From contig NZ_RAQQ01000008.1 in the NCBI RefSeq assembly GCF_003610785.1, forward strand, positions 1 through 64,000: DNA of 64,000 bases, read 5' to 3'. A program made the position numbers and the translations under genes. The notes under the pieces were generated by a model that saw only the letters and a program-made list of their open reading frames with translations, ran no database searches and had not been told where the DNA came from. The number at the start of each line of letters is the position of its first letter. Within the stretch, counting starts at the first letter, position 1. Source of the stretch: Micromonospora globbae. Its GTDB lineage: Bacteria > Actinomycetota > Actinomycetes > Mycobacteriales > Micromonosporaceae. Below, piece after piece: positions 9,620-17,272 of this stretch.

Positions 9620-10518
9620 GACACCCGGTCCGGCCAGTCGAGGTCCACGCCGAGCCGCCCCCGCAGCGCCTCGTTGAACGGCCGGTAGTACGCGGTCAGC
9701 TCGGCCCGCAGGGTCGGCTCCAGCGGCGCGGACCGGCGGTCGTTGTAGACCCGGAAGTCGGGCAGGTCGAACGGGGGCAGCCCGAGGAACTCCAGCGTCC
9801 GGCGGTAGGCCGCCCGGGCGTCGCGGTAGAGGTCCTCGCTGGGCAGGAAGAGGAAGCGGCTGCGGTCGAACCGCTCCAGCCACGGCTCCAGGTGCTCCAG
9901 GTAGCGGCCCCGGGCCCGGTAGCTGTACCAGTCGTACCGCTGGCTGTGGTACTCCGGCTCGGCGATCAGCCGGTCCCGCTCCCCCGCCGTCCGCGCCTCC
10001 TCGGCGGCCAGCGCCGCGGCGAAGTCCAGCGGCTCGACGCCGTGCGTACGCCGCTCCTTCCAGTGCGAGTACGCCCGTTCCACGGGGTCGCGCAGCAGCA
10101 CGACGAGCCGCACCGACGGCATGAGCGCGGCGACCCGCTGCGCCGCCAGCGGGTGGAACATGTACAGCGGGGCGGCCTCGCCGACGCGCACCGGCCCGCC
10201 GAACCGGCTCTCCAACGCCGCCCGCTGCCGGACCGTCGGGAAGTGCGACCGGTACCACGCCTCGCCCCGCCGCCAGTTCTCCTCGAAGTAGTGCGTGGCC
10301 TTGGTGTTCCACGCCGGGAAGAGGCGGGGCACGAGCGGGTGCTGGATGAGGTAGTTCCACAGCGAGGTGGTGCCGCCCCGCTTGGTGCCGATGATGAGGA
10401 AGTCCGGCAGCGGCCGCCGGTCGCTGGTGCGCACCCCGTAGTCCACGAGCGACTCCCGCACCCGGCTGGTCACCTGGGTCGGCACGAACTGCTTCACGCG
10501 GTCCCGCATGGACGGCAC
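9616..10518 (-). CDS. PAPS-dependent sulfotransferase of the polysaccharide block
   Basis: A 300-residue sulfotransferase. The 5'-phosphosulfate loop FLIIGTKRGGTTSLWNYL is at 40-57, and the 3'-phosphate-binding motif LVVLLRDPVERAYSHW at 138-153 with Arg143 and Ser151. These are the two defining PAPS contacts of the family. No signal peptide is seen, so it should act in the cytoplasm on a nucleotide- or lipid-linked sugar. Start GTG 10518 has AGGTGAG upstream; an ATG nine bases later is possible. It lies between the flippase (6 bp) and the kinase (4-nt overlap). Its presence suggests a sulfated polymer or glycolipid, uncommon for Gram-positive bacteria. Confidence 0.85.
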   Translation of the reverse strand: MPSMRDRVKQFVPTQVTSRVRESLVDYGVRTSDRRPLPDFLIIGTKRGGTTSLWNYLIQHPLVPRLFPAWNTKATHYFEENWRRGEAWYRSHFPTVRQRAALESRFGGPVRVGEAAPLYMFHPLAAQRVAALMPSVRLVVLLRDPVERAYSHWKERRTHGVEPLDFAAALAAEEARTAGERDRLIAEPEYHSQRYDWYSYRARGRYLEHLEPWLERFDRSRFLFLPSEDLYRDARAAYRRTLEFLGLPPFDLPDFRVYNDRRSAPLEPTLRAELTAYYRPFNEALRGRLGVDLDWPDRVS

Positions 10519-10524
10519 CGGATC

Positions 10525-12087
10525 TCACCTGCCCTTCGTCGCGAGGGCCGGGGCGGCGTCCGCCGACGCCCCGTCCCGCCCGCGGATCTGACTCACGGTT
10601 GCCCGGACGCGCTGACGCACCCCGGGCAGCGCGGACGCGCCGAGGCAGCCGGCCGCCAGGACGGCGAGCGCCACCACGAGGCCGGGGATGCCCCGCCCTG
10701 CGGTGAGCAGCCCGGCCAGCGCGGCGACCCCGACGGCCGCGAGCGTCCCGGCGGCGGCGCGCCGCAGCGCCCCGTCGACCAACGGCTCGCCGACCACCGC
10801 CCGGGCGCAGGCGAAGGCGAGGAGGTTCTCCGTGGCGATGCCGGCCGCCCACGCCAGCGCCGCGCCGGTCACGCCGTGCCCGGGGATCAGCCACAGGCCC
10901 AGCGCGACGGTGACCAGCAGGCCGGCCAGCGTGGCCGCCAGGTGCAGCCCGCTGCGCCCGCCCATCAGCAGCAGGCTCTGCACGTTGCCCACGCCGGTGT
11001 TGACGAGCATGGCCAGCGCGAGCACCGTCATCGCCGTGGCGCCCGCGGCGAACTCGGGGCCGAAGAGCTGCAGAAACGCCGGCCCGAACACGGCCAGCAG
11101 CAGGTAGACCGGCCAGGACAGCACGAGCGCCCAGGCGGTGAGGCGCCGGTGCACCGCCGCCGCGGCCCCGCGCTCGCCGCGGCCCAGCAGCCGGGACAGC
11201 TGCGGCGAGACCGCCACCCGCAGCCCGTGCAGGGCGAGCTGCCCGGCGAGGATGTAGCGACCGACCGCCCCGAACACGCCGGCGTCGGCCTGCCCGGCCA
11301 GCACCGACGTGAGCAGCACGCCCACCCACACGACGCTGGCGTCGATGGCCGCGGAACCGGCCCGGGGCAGCGCGAACCGCCAGAACGCCGACCAGTCGGC
11401 GCGCACGGTGCGTACCGGCGTGTCCCGGCCGAGACCGAGCGGCCCGGCCACCAGCGCCACGCAGACGAGGACGGCGCAGGCCGCCGGCAGCAGCCAGCCG
11501 ACCACGCCCGCCAGCACGCTGCCGCCGGCCAGGGCCACCGCGCCGACCAGCGCCGGACGGGCGGCCGGCAGCAGGACGGACTGCACGGCGACGTACGCGC
11601 GCATCGGGCGGACGCAGCGCAGCACGGCGAACAGGAGCGTCATCGCCACCACGAGCGGCACCGCGGCGAAGCTCACCGCGAGCAGGGCCGGGCCGTCGGC
11701 GCCGGGGTCGTCCAGCAGGCGCGGCGCCAGCGAGTCGGCGACGACGATCCCGGCGGTCCCGACGGCGGCGGCCACGGCCAGCGGCGGGAAGAGGGCCACC
11801 GGCAGCACCCGGGCGAGGTCTCCCTCGCTGCCCCCACGGCGCCGGGGAAGCGCCCAGATCAGACCGGTCTCCGCGCCCAGGGTGCAGAGGGCGGCGGTCA
11901 TGGTGACCACGCCGACGGCGGCGAAGAACGCGCCGGCGCCGGCGGTGCCGTAGCCGCGGGTGATGACCACCACCAGCAGGAAGCCGAAGAGGCCGTTGCA
12001 GGCCGCGCCGAGCAGACCGGCGACGCCGCTGCGGGTGCTGTGCCGCGCCTCCGCCGTGCCCTCGGCCGGCGGCCGGGTCACCGTCAT
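10525..12087 (-). CDS. Wzx-like polysaccharide flippase (MOP/PST superfamily)
   Basis: A 520-residue polytopic membrane protein with about 12-14 hydrophobic helices spread over the whole length, ending in a charged cytoplasmic tail. The start GVAGLLGAACNGLFGFLLVV and the repeated pattern of paired helices fit the polysaccharide transporter/MATE-like MOP superfamily. Wzx proteins flip lipid-linked repeat units across the membrane. ATG 12087 overlaps the upstream polymerase stop as ATGA. Together with the Wzy-like and Wzz-like neighbours this makes a Wzx/Wzy-dependent route the best reading. Confidence 0.75.
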   Translation of the reverse strand: MTVTRPPAEGTAEARHSTRSGVAGLLGAACNGLFGFLLVVVITRGYGTAGAGAFFAAVGVVTMTAALCTLGAETGLIWALPRRRGGSEGDLARVLPVALFPPLAVAAAVGTAGIVVADSLAPRLLDDPGADGPALLAVSFAAVPLVVAMTLLFAVLRCVRPMRAYVAVQSVLLPAARPALVGAVALAGGSVLAGVVGWLLPAACAVLVCVALVAGPLGLGRDTPVRTVRADWSAFWRFALPRAGSAAIDASVVWVGVLLTSVLAGQADAGVFGAVGRYILAGQLALHGLRVAVSPQLSRLLGRGERGAAAAVHRRLTAWALVLSWPVYLLLAVFGPAFLQLFGPEFAAGATAMTVLALAMLVNTGVGNVQSLLLMGGRSGLHLAATLAGLLVTVALGLWLIPGHGVTGAALAWAAGIATENLLAFACARAVVGEPLVDGALRRAAAGTLAAVGVAALAGLLTAGRGIPGLVVALAVLAAGCLGASALPGVRQRVRATVSQIRGRDGASADAAPALATKGR

Positions 12088-13430
12088 GCCGGCACCGCCC
12101 CCAGACGTCCGGTGCGGGGCGGCGCGGGGGCGGTCTCCCGTTCGGTGAGCGCCACCGCGAAGGCGACCGCGAAGAAGGCGACGGCCAGGTTCGGACTGGC
12201 CATGCCGTAGAACGGGATCTGCACCAGGCAGATGACGGGCACCACGGCCAGCCACTGCCCGGCCGCCGAGCGGGCCCGGCGACAGCGGACGGCGGCCACG
12301 ACGAACCACGCCACGAAGCAGAGCAGCGCGGGGATCCCGTGGCTGAACAGGACCATCCAGAGTTGCCCCTGGGTGCCGACCGGGGCCTGCGCGGAGACGG
12401 TGTCCGCGTTGACCGGCGCGCCGTAGCCGAGCCACGGCGAGTCCCCGATGCGGCGCAGCACCTCCGCGTAGAGGGAGGCCCGATCACTGTTGGTGTCCGT
12501 GGTCCGCACCCGGTCGCCGATCAGCTCGGCCACCGGGATGAACAGCGCGGCGAGGCCGCCGATGACGAGCACGCCGACGACGGACGCGCCGACCCGCACG
12601 TTCCCCCGCAGCGCCGCCCGGACGCCGAGCACCGCGAGCCCCACGCCGAGGCTCGCGAACATCACCCGGTTGAGGGTGAGGAACGCGGGCGCCAGCGACA
12701 GCGGCAGGGACGCCAGCAGCACCCAGCGCAGGGCGCCGCGCCCGCGCAGCATCGTGTACGCGACCACGCACGGCAGGGTGATGGCGTACGCGCTGCCGTA
12801 GTTGTTGGTGTACGGGAACGGCGCCGCCGGCCGGAAGATCGGGTCGAGGGACCGTTGGCTGTACTCCGTCGTCGCGACGTGGACCAGGTCCTGCACGTAG
12901 GAGTCGGCGACCACACCGGCGGGCAGGAACAGCTCCGTCGGCGTGGTGAGCGCGAGCCGCGGCGCCAGCAGTCCCAGCCAGCCCAGCGCGACCAGTCCGA
13001 GCCAGAACGCGCACAGCGGCACGAGCACCGCCGCGGGATCGGCGCGTTCGCGGGCGAGGGCGTACACGTAGACGCCGACGACGATCGCGGTGACGTAGAA
13101 GCCCAGCCGCAGACCGAACGCCGGCACCGATCCGGACGACGTGAGCCGGGTGGCGCTGACCACGACCAGCGCCAGGAACAGCAGCCAGAGCCCGGTGGCC
13201 GGTGGCAGCGGCACCCGGCCGCGGACCACGAGCAGCGCGAACAGCAGCGCGCCGAGGAGCGACCAGCCGAGGTAGAACGCGCCCGCCAGCCACCAGAGCG
13301 GCACGAGGCCGAACATCACCGCCAGCGGCCACAGCGGCAGCAGCGGCGGCCGGTGCGGGACCGGCTCGGGCGGCCGGGGCGGGCGCTCCCCGGCCGGGTC
13401 GCAGGTGGCCGGGGCGCGGGTGGCGGGCAC
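12084..13430 (-). CDS. O-antigen polymerase/ligase-like membrane protein (Wzy/WaaL type)
   Basis: A 448-residue polytopic protein with a Pro-rich N-terminal tail, about ten membrane helices and a large extracytoplasmic loop near the middle (roughly 180-240, with TEYSQRSLDPIFRPAAPFPYTNNYGSA interrupted by helices on either side). A later short loop has GDSPWLGYGAPVNADT; the D/G-W-L-GYG pattern is typical of the O-antigen ligase/polymerase family, where GxG and nearby Arg or His residues are catalytic. It would polymerise flipped repeat units or transfer the glycan to a carrier. GTG start at 13430, 2 nt after the preceding stop. Confidence 0.75.
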   Translation of the reverse strand: MPATRAPATCDPAGERPPRPPEPVPHRPPLLPLWPLAVMFGLVPLWWLAGAFYLGWSLLGALLFALLVVRGRVPLPPATGLWLLFLALVVVSATRLTSSGSVPAFGLRLGFYVTAIVVGVYVYALARERADPAAVLVPLCAFWLGLVALGWLGLLAPRLALTTPTELFLPAGVVADSYVQDLVHVATTEYSQRSLDPIFRPAAPFPYTNNYGSAYAITLPCVVAYTMLRGRGALRWVLLASLPLSLAPAFLTLNRVMFASLGVGLAVLGVRAALRGNVRVGASVVGVLVIGGLAALFIPVAELIGDRVRTTDTNSDRASLYAEVLRRIGDSPWLGYGAPVNADTVSAQAPVGTQGQLWMVLFSHGIPALLCFVAWFVVAAVRCRRARSAAGQWLAVVPVICLVQIPFYGMASPNLAVAFFAVAFAVALTERETAPAPPRTGRLGAVPA

Positions 13431-13432
13431 CG

Positions 13433-15034
13433 TCAGCCCCAGCCGTTGTGGGTCAGCACGAAGCCCAGCGGTGTGACGCCGGCCGTGCGGAGCCGGTCCA
13501 CGAGCCGCCGCAGATCGCTCTGCCGGGTCCGGTCCCGCTCCACCACGACCACGGCGGTGCCCTGGCGGGCGATGACGACGCCGCGCGGGTCGGATTCCGC
13601 CGGCGGTGCGTTGTAGAGCACCAGGCCGTGGTCGGCGCCCTGCCGCCAGCTGCCGAACCGGACGCTGCCGAGGCCGACCACCACGGCCTCGACGCTCACC
13701 ACCCGGCCGTTGCGACCGTCGCGCGCGGTCCCGAGCCGGGACAGGGTGAGTGTCGGGTCCACCTCCACCGAGGGGGCGGCGCCGGGCGGGCGCGGGGACG
13801 GCCGCCGTGACGTCACGGGCTCGGCCGTCGGGCCGCCGAGCACCGTCGCGCCCGACGGGCGTGGCCTCGGCACGGCGGGTCGGCTCCGGTCGACGACGGT
13901 GGGCACCCGCACCTCGTCGGCGAGCACGGCCGCCCGCAGCCGCTCGACGCGGCCGCTGTCGTCGGCCACGAACACCTCCCGCCCCTCGACGGCGAGCGCC
14001 GTCGCGAGGCCCGCCGCGAGCAGGGTCGGGTCCTCCCGGGCGGCGAGCAGGGTCACCCGGGCGGGCTGCCGGACGCGCTCGGCGATCGCCATGGCCACGT
14101 AGCGCAGGTCGGCCTCGACGGCCCGGTGCCCGCCGCGGGACCACTGGTGCCGGACGGTGCCCAGCAGCGGCAACCCGCTCACCTCGCGGCCGTCCGCCAC
14201 CGACCGGACCCGGCGGTCCACCGACTCCCACGCGTACGCGAGCACCACCCCGATCAGCGCCCCACCGAGGAGGCCGGCGAACAGGTAGAGGGGGCGCTTC
14301 CCGCCGGAGGAGACCAGGGCGCGCTCGGCCGTCCGCGTGACCCAGCCGGGGTTCACGTCGACCGCGGCGATCTCCGTACGCGCCGAGTTGAGCTGGGTGA
14401 GCTGGCTGTTGACCCCGGCGAGTTCGGCGACCGCGGCGTCGAGGGCACCGTCGCGGGCGCCGGCGATCCGCCGCTGCAACGCGCCCTGCTGCGCCGTGAC
14501 CCTGCCGATGCTGTCGTCGTACGAGCGCAGCATCTCCGCCCGCTGCTTCTCGTACATGCCGCGGCGTACGTCCAGGTAGGTCTGTGCCGCCAGGTTGACG
14601 CTCCGGACGGCCTGGTCGGCGGAGCGGGCGCGGTAGGCGAACCGCAGGATTTGCCCGCCGGTCGGCACCTCGACCGTGAGCGCGTCCCGCACGTCGCGCT
14701 GGTCGCCGCCGTTCGCGTCGGCCAGCCTCCGCACCACCTCCGTCCCGGTGGCGATGCCGCTCTCCACGTTCATGTTCACCGCCCGGTCGGCGGCCGCGCC
14801 GCTGGGTGTGAACGCGTCGGTGACGACCGGCCGCACGGCCACCACCGCGTTGGCGGTGACCATGCGCGGCGCCACCAGCACGTAGCCGACCGCGGCGAGC
14901 AGGCCCACCCCGGCCGCCGCGGCGATCAGGCGGAGCCGGTGCAGCGGGACGCGGAGCAGGTCGGCCAGGGTGACCGTGCGCGCCGGGGGGCCGCCGGAGG
15001 CGTCGGCGGGCCGGCCGTCGGATGCGTCAGTCAT
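13433..15034 (-). CDS. Wzz/Wzc-like chain-length determinant with a degenerate kinase domain
   Basis: A 533-residue protein with membrane helices at about 35-55 and 248-268 flanking an extracytoplasmic region with coiled-coil character (about 150-225), the Wzz architecture that controls glycan chain length. The cytoplasmic C-terminus looks like a BY-kinase/ParA-type domain, but the expected P-loop reads LLAAREDPTLLAAGLATALA (329-348), with no GKT/S, and the Walker A' position is VFVADD (354-359). No Tyr-rich tail is present. It should therefore be catalytically dead and act as a scaffold or sensor. ATG 15034 preferred; a GTG 15 codons upstream also opens the frame. Confidence 0.7.
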   Translation of the reverse strand: MTDASDGRPADASGGPPARTVTLADLLRVPLHRLRLIAAAAGVGLLAAVGYVLVAPRMVTANAVVAVRPVVTDAFTPSGAAADRAVNMNVESGIATGTEVVRRLADANGGDQRDVRDALTVEVPTGGQILRFAYRARSADQAVRSVNLAAQTYLDVRRGMYEKQRAEMLRSYDDSIGRVTAQQGALQRRIAGARDGALDAAVAELAGVNSQLTQLNSARTEIAAVDVNPGWVTRTAERALVSSGGKRPLYLFAGLLGGALIGVVLAYAWESVDRRVRSVADGREVSGLPLLGTVRHQWSRGGHRAVEADLRYVAMAIAERVRQPARVTLLAAREDPTLLAAGLATALAVEGREVFVADDSGRVERLRAAVLADEVRVPTVVDRSRPAVPRPRPSGATVLGGPTAEPVTSRRPSPRPPGAAPSVEVDPTLTLSRLGTARDGRNGRVVSVEAVVVGLGSVRFGSWRQGADHGLVLYNAPPAESDPRGVVIARQGTAVVVVERDRTRQSDLRRLVDRLRTAGVTPLGFVLTHNGWG

Positions 15035-15110
15035 GGAGGATCCACCGTCTGTCGTCGATGTCTGCGACCAGGAGCACACTACCGAGGGGTGGTCACGGAC
15101 GGTGAGACCG

Positions 15111-17099
15111 TCACTGCACGGAGAAGAACATCCGGGGGGTGGACCAGGTCAGGGCGGCGGTCGCGGGCGCGAGCGTCGTGGCGGCCGCCCCGTTCACCGC
15201 CGGCGCGCCCGCCGGGTCGAACGGCACGCTGCGCAGCGCGCCGTCGGTGGCCCCGTAGACGATCCGGCCTCCGACCCAGGCCATGCCCCGCACGGACGAC
15301 CACGTCATGCCCGTGGTGGGCAGGGTGAACTCGGTGGCGCCGAGGTAGTTGCCGTCGACCTCGAAGTAGCGGTAGTAGAGGGCGTTGGCGCCGGCGCGGG
15401 TGTAGTACAGGCGGCCGTCCAGGAAGAACGCGCCGGTCATCGCCGCCGGGTTGAACCAGTCGTTGTAGCCGGACGACTCCCACGGCACGCCGATGGCGCC
15501 ACCGTTGAACATCGAGATGTCGAGGCGGCTGCCGGTGGGCGTGCCGGGGACGAGGTGCGACCAGTAGATGCGGTCGCTCACCCGCCAGGTCGCTCCGGCC
15601 CCGGTGTAGGTGGGCTGGCTGACCGTGGTCGGCGCGCCGAGCGCCGCCCCGTCGAACGGCACCTTCGCGAGCTGCCCCTCGGCCGTGCCGAGGTAGAGGT
15701 GGCCGGTGGTCGCGGTCGGCGGGTTCTTGGGCGTGATGGTCCGCCCGCCGGCGAGCGGGAACATGCCGAGCCGGCCGTGGTACTCGCGGCCCATGCCGTC
15801 GGAGTTGTGCCCGAAGTAGAGGCCGTCGCTGCCCCGCCAGAGCACCGGCACCTGCGAACCCCAGGTGCTGGTGCCGGGAGGCATGGTGTCGCTGCCGCGA
15901 CGTCCGGGGTTCCAGTTGACCGGCAGGCCGGTGGCGGGGGTGACGGCCGCGATGCCGAGGCGGTCGATCGCGCCGGGCCCGGCCGCGTCGCTCGCGTTCG
16001 GGTTGTTCAGCCAGCGGAAGTGCCCACCGAGGTAGATGATGTTGTCGGCCACCTCCACCGAGGTGATGGTGTCGTTGCCGGTGAAGTTCACCCAGGTGCC
16101 CAGCTGCCCGGCGCCCCGGGCGCCGGTCTCGAACCGGACCAGGGCGTCGCAGTACGCAGCGGGCCAGCCCGCGCCGCCGTTGGTGCCCACCACGAACCAG
16201 CTGCCGTCCGGGCCGAACTCCACGTCCTGCACGTAGTGGACGAACGTGGCGGGCGAGGCGCAGGGCGCCACGAACTTCTCGGTGCTCCAGTCGAGCACGG
16301 TCGGGGTGCCGGTCACGTCGACGAGCGCCATCTGGTTGCGCGGCAGGCCGTCCACGGAGGTGAAGTTGCCGCCGACGGCCAGGGTGCGGCCGTCGGGCGT
16401 GAGGTCGATGGTCCAGGCGTACGACCCGGTGCCGTGCCGGCCGACGGTGGCGTCGACGGTGAACGTCGGGTCGACGGCGCCGGTGGTGGCGTCGAGCCGG
16501 CCGAGCCCGGAGTGCGCGGCGCCGTTGAGCCAGTTGAAGGCCCCCGCCACGTAGAGCCAGTTGCCGTACAGGGCCATGTCGCGGATCATCCCGCCGTCGG
16601 AGCGGCCGACCCAGCCGGCGACGGTGGCCCCGGTGCCCGGGTGCAGTGCCACCAGGTTCTTGCGGGACACGCCGTTGACGTTCTTGAAGGCGCCGCCGAC
16701 GATGAGCGTCCCGCCCGGGCCGGCGACCAGCGAGTTGACCGCACCGTCCAGCGCCGGGAGGAAGGTCGTGGAGATGGCCCCGGTGCGCCGGTCGTACGCG
16801 AAGAGGTAGGGCCGGGCGATCCACGCGGAAGCGGCGGTCTGTCGGATCTGCGTGAAGCTGCCGCCGACGAAGACCGTGTCCCCGATCTGCGCGAAGGCGC
16901 GCGTCTCCCCGTCCCTCGCGTGCGGCGTGGTGTCGGCCGGGTCCGCCGACACGAGGGTCCCGGGCTGCGGGGCGGGGACCGCGGCCGCGGCGGACGTCGC
17001 CGGCACGGTCAGCACCGCGGCGACGGTGGCCAGTGCGACCACCCCCGCCCGGATGCGAAGTCGTCCGGCGGGCCGCCGGGCGGACGGGAGTTCGGGCAC
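15111..17099 (-). CDS. Secreted propeller-like repeat protein
   Basis: A 662-residue protein with a clear signal peptide (Arg-rich start, hydrophobic LRIRAGVVALATVAAVLTV, AxA-type cleavage near residue 40). The mature part repeats a module of the form VGGxFxxVNGxxRxxLxAxDxxTG (for example TVFVGGSFTQIR, LIVGGAFKNVNG, LYVAGAFNWLNG, LAVGGNFTSVDG, IYLGGHFRWLNN), which suggests a beta-propeller. No catalytic motif is recognised. GTG 17099 has GGAGG six bases upstream. It is next to the Wzz-like gene (76 bp) and a GH26-like hydrolase, so it may bind or organise the exported glycan. Function otherwise unknown. Confidence 0.7.
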   Translation of the reverse strand: MPELPSARRPAGRLRIRAGVVALATVAAVLTVPATSAAAAVPAPQPGTLVSADPADTTPHARDGETRAFAQIGDTVFVGGSFTQIRQTAASAWIARPYLFAYDRRTGAISTTFLPALDGAVNSLVAGPGGTLIVGGAFKNVNGVSRKNLVALHPGTGATVAGWVGRSDGGMIRDMALYGNWLYVAGAFNWLNGAAHSGLGRLDATTGAVDPTFTVDATVGRHGTGSYAWTIDLTPDGRTLAVGGNFTSVDGLPRNQMALVDVTGTPTVLDWSTEKFVAPCASPATFVHYVQDVEFGPDGSWFVVGTNGGAGWPAAYCDALVRFETGARGAGQLGTWVNFTGNDTITSVEVADNIIYLGGHFRWLNNPNASDAAGPGAIDRLGIAAVTPATGLPVNWNPGRRGSDTMPPGTSTWGSQVPVLWRGSDGLYFGHNSDGMGREYHGRLGMFPLAGGRTITPKNPPTATTGHLYLGTAEGQLAKVPFDGAALGAPTTVSQPTYTGAGATWRVSDRIYWSHLVPGTPTGSRLDISMFNGGAIGVPWESSGYNDWFNPAAMTGAFFLDGRLYYTRAGANALYYRYFEVDGNYLGATEFTLPTTGMTWSSVRGMAWVGGRIVYGATDGALRSVPFDPAGAPAVNGAAATTLAPATAALTWSTPRMFFSVQ

Positions 17100-17225
17100 G
17101 CTGCGCCTCCAAGGTGGATCCAGACCTCGCGTAGCGTGCCCCGTCGACCACGGTCCGCGATATCCGCCGATTGGCCGATCGACGAACGGAAGTCGGATGT
17201 CCGACTCTTCCGACGATCACGGACA

Positions 17226-17267
17226 GGCGACCACGGACCGGCGACCACGGACCGGCGACCACGGGCC
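17226..17267. repeat. 14-bp tandem repeat, three copies
   Basis: GGCGACCACGGACC occurs at 17226-17239 and 17240-17253, with a one-base variant at 17254-17267. It lies in the 173-bp gap between two secreted-protein genes. Just upstream, 17188-17209 holds an imperfect hairpin, GGAAGTCGGA-TG-TCCGACTCTTCC, which could terminate the hydrolase transcript. No gene is visible in this gap. Confidence 0.8.
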
Positions 17268-17272
17268 GGCGG

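Noticed and set aside
15079..17262. 727-codon minus frame over the propeller gene
   Set aside because: It is a different frame of the same region, full of Arg and His; the 662-residue frame has a signal peptide, ribosome-binding site and repeats.
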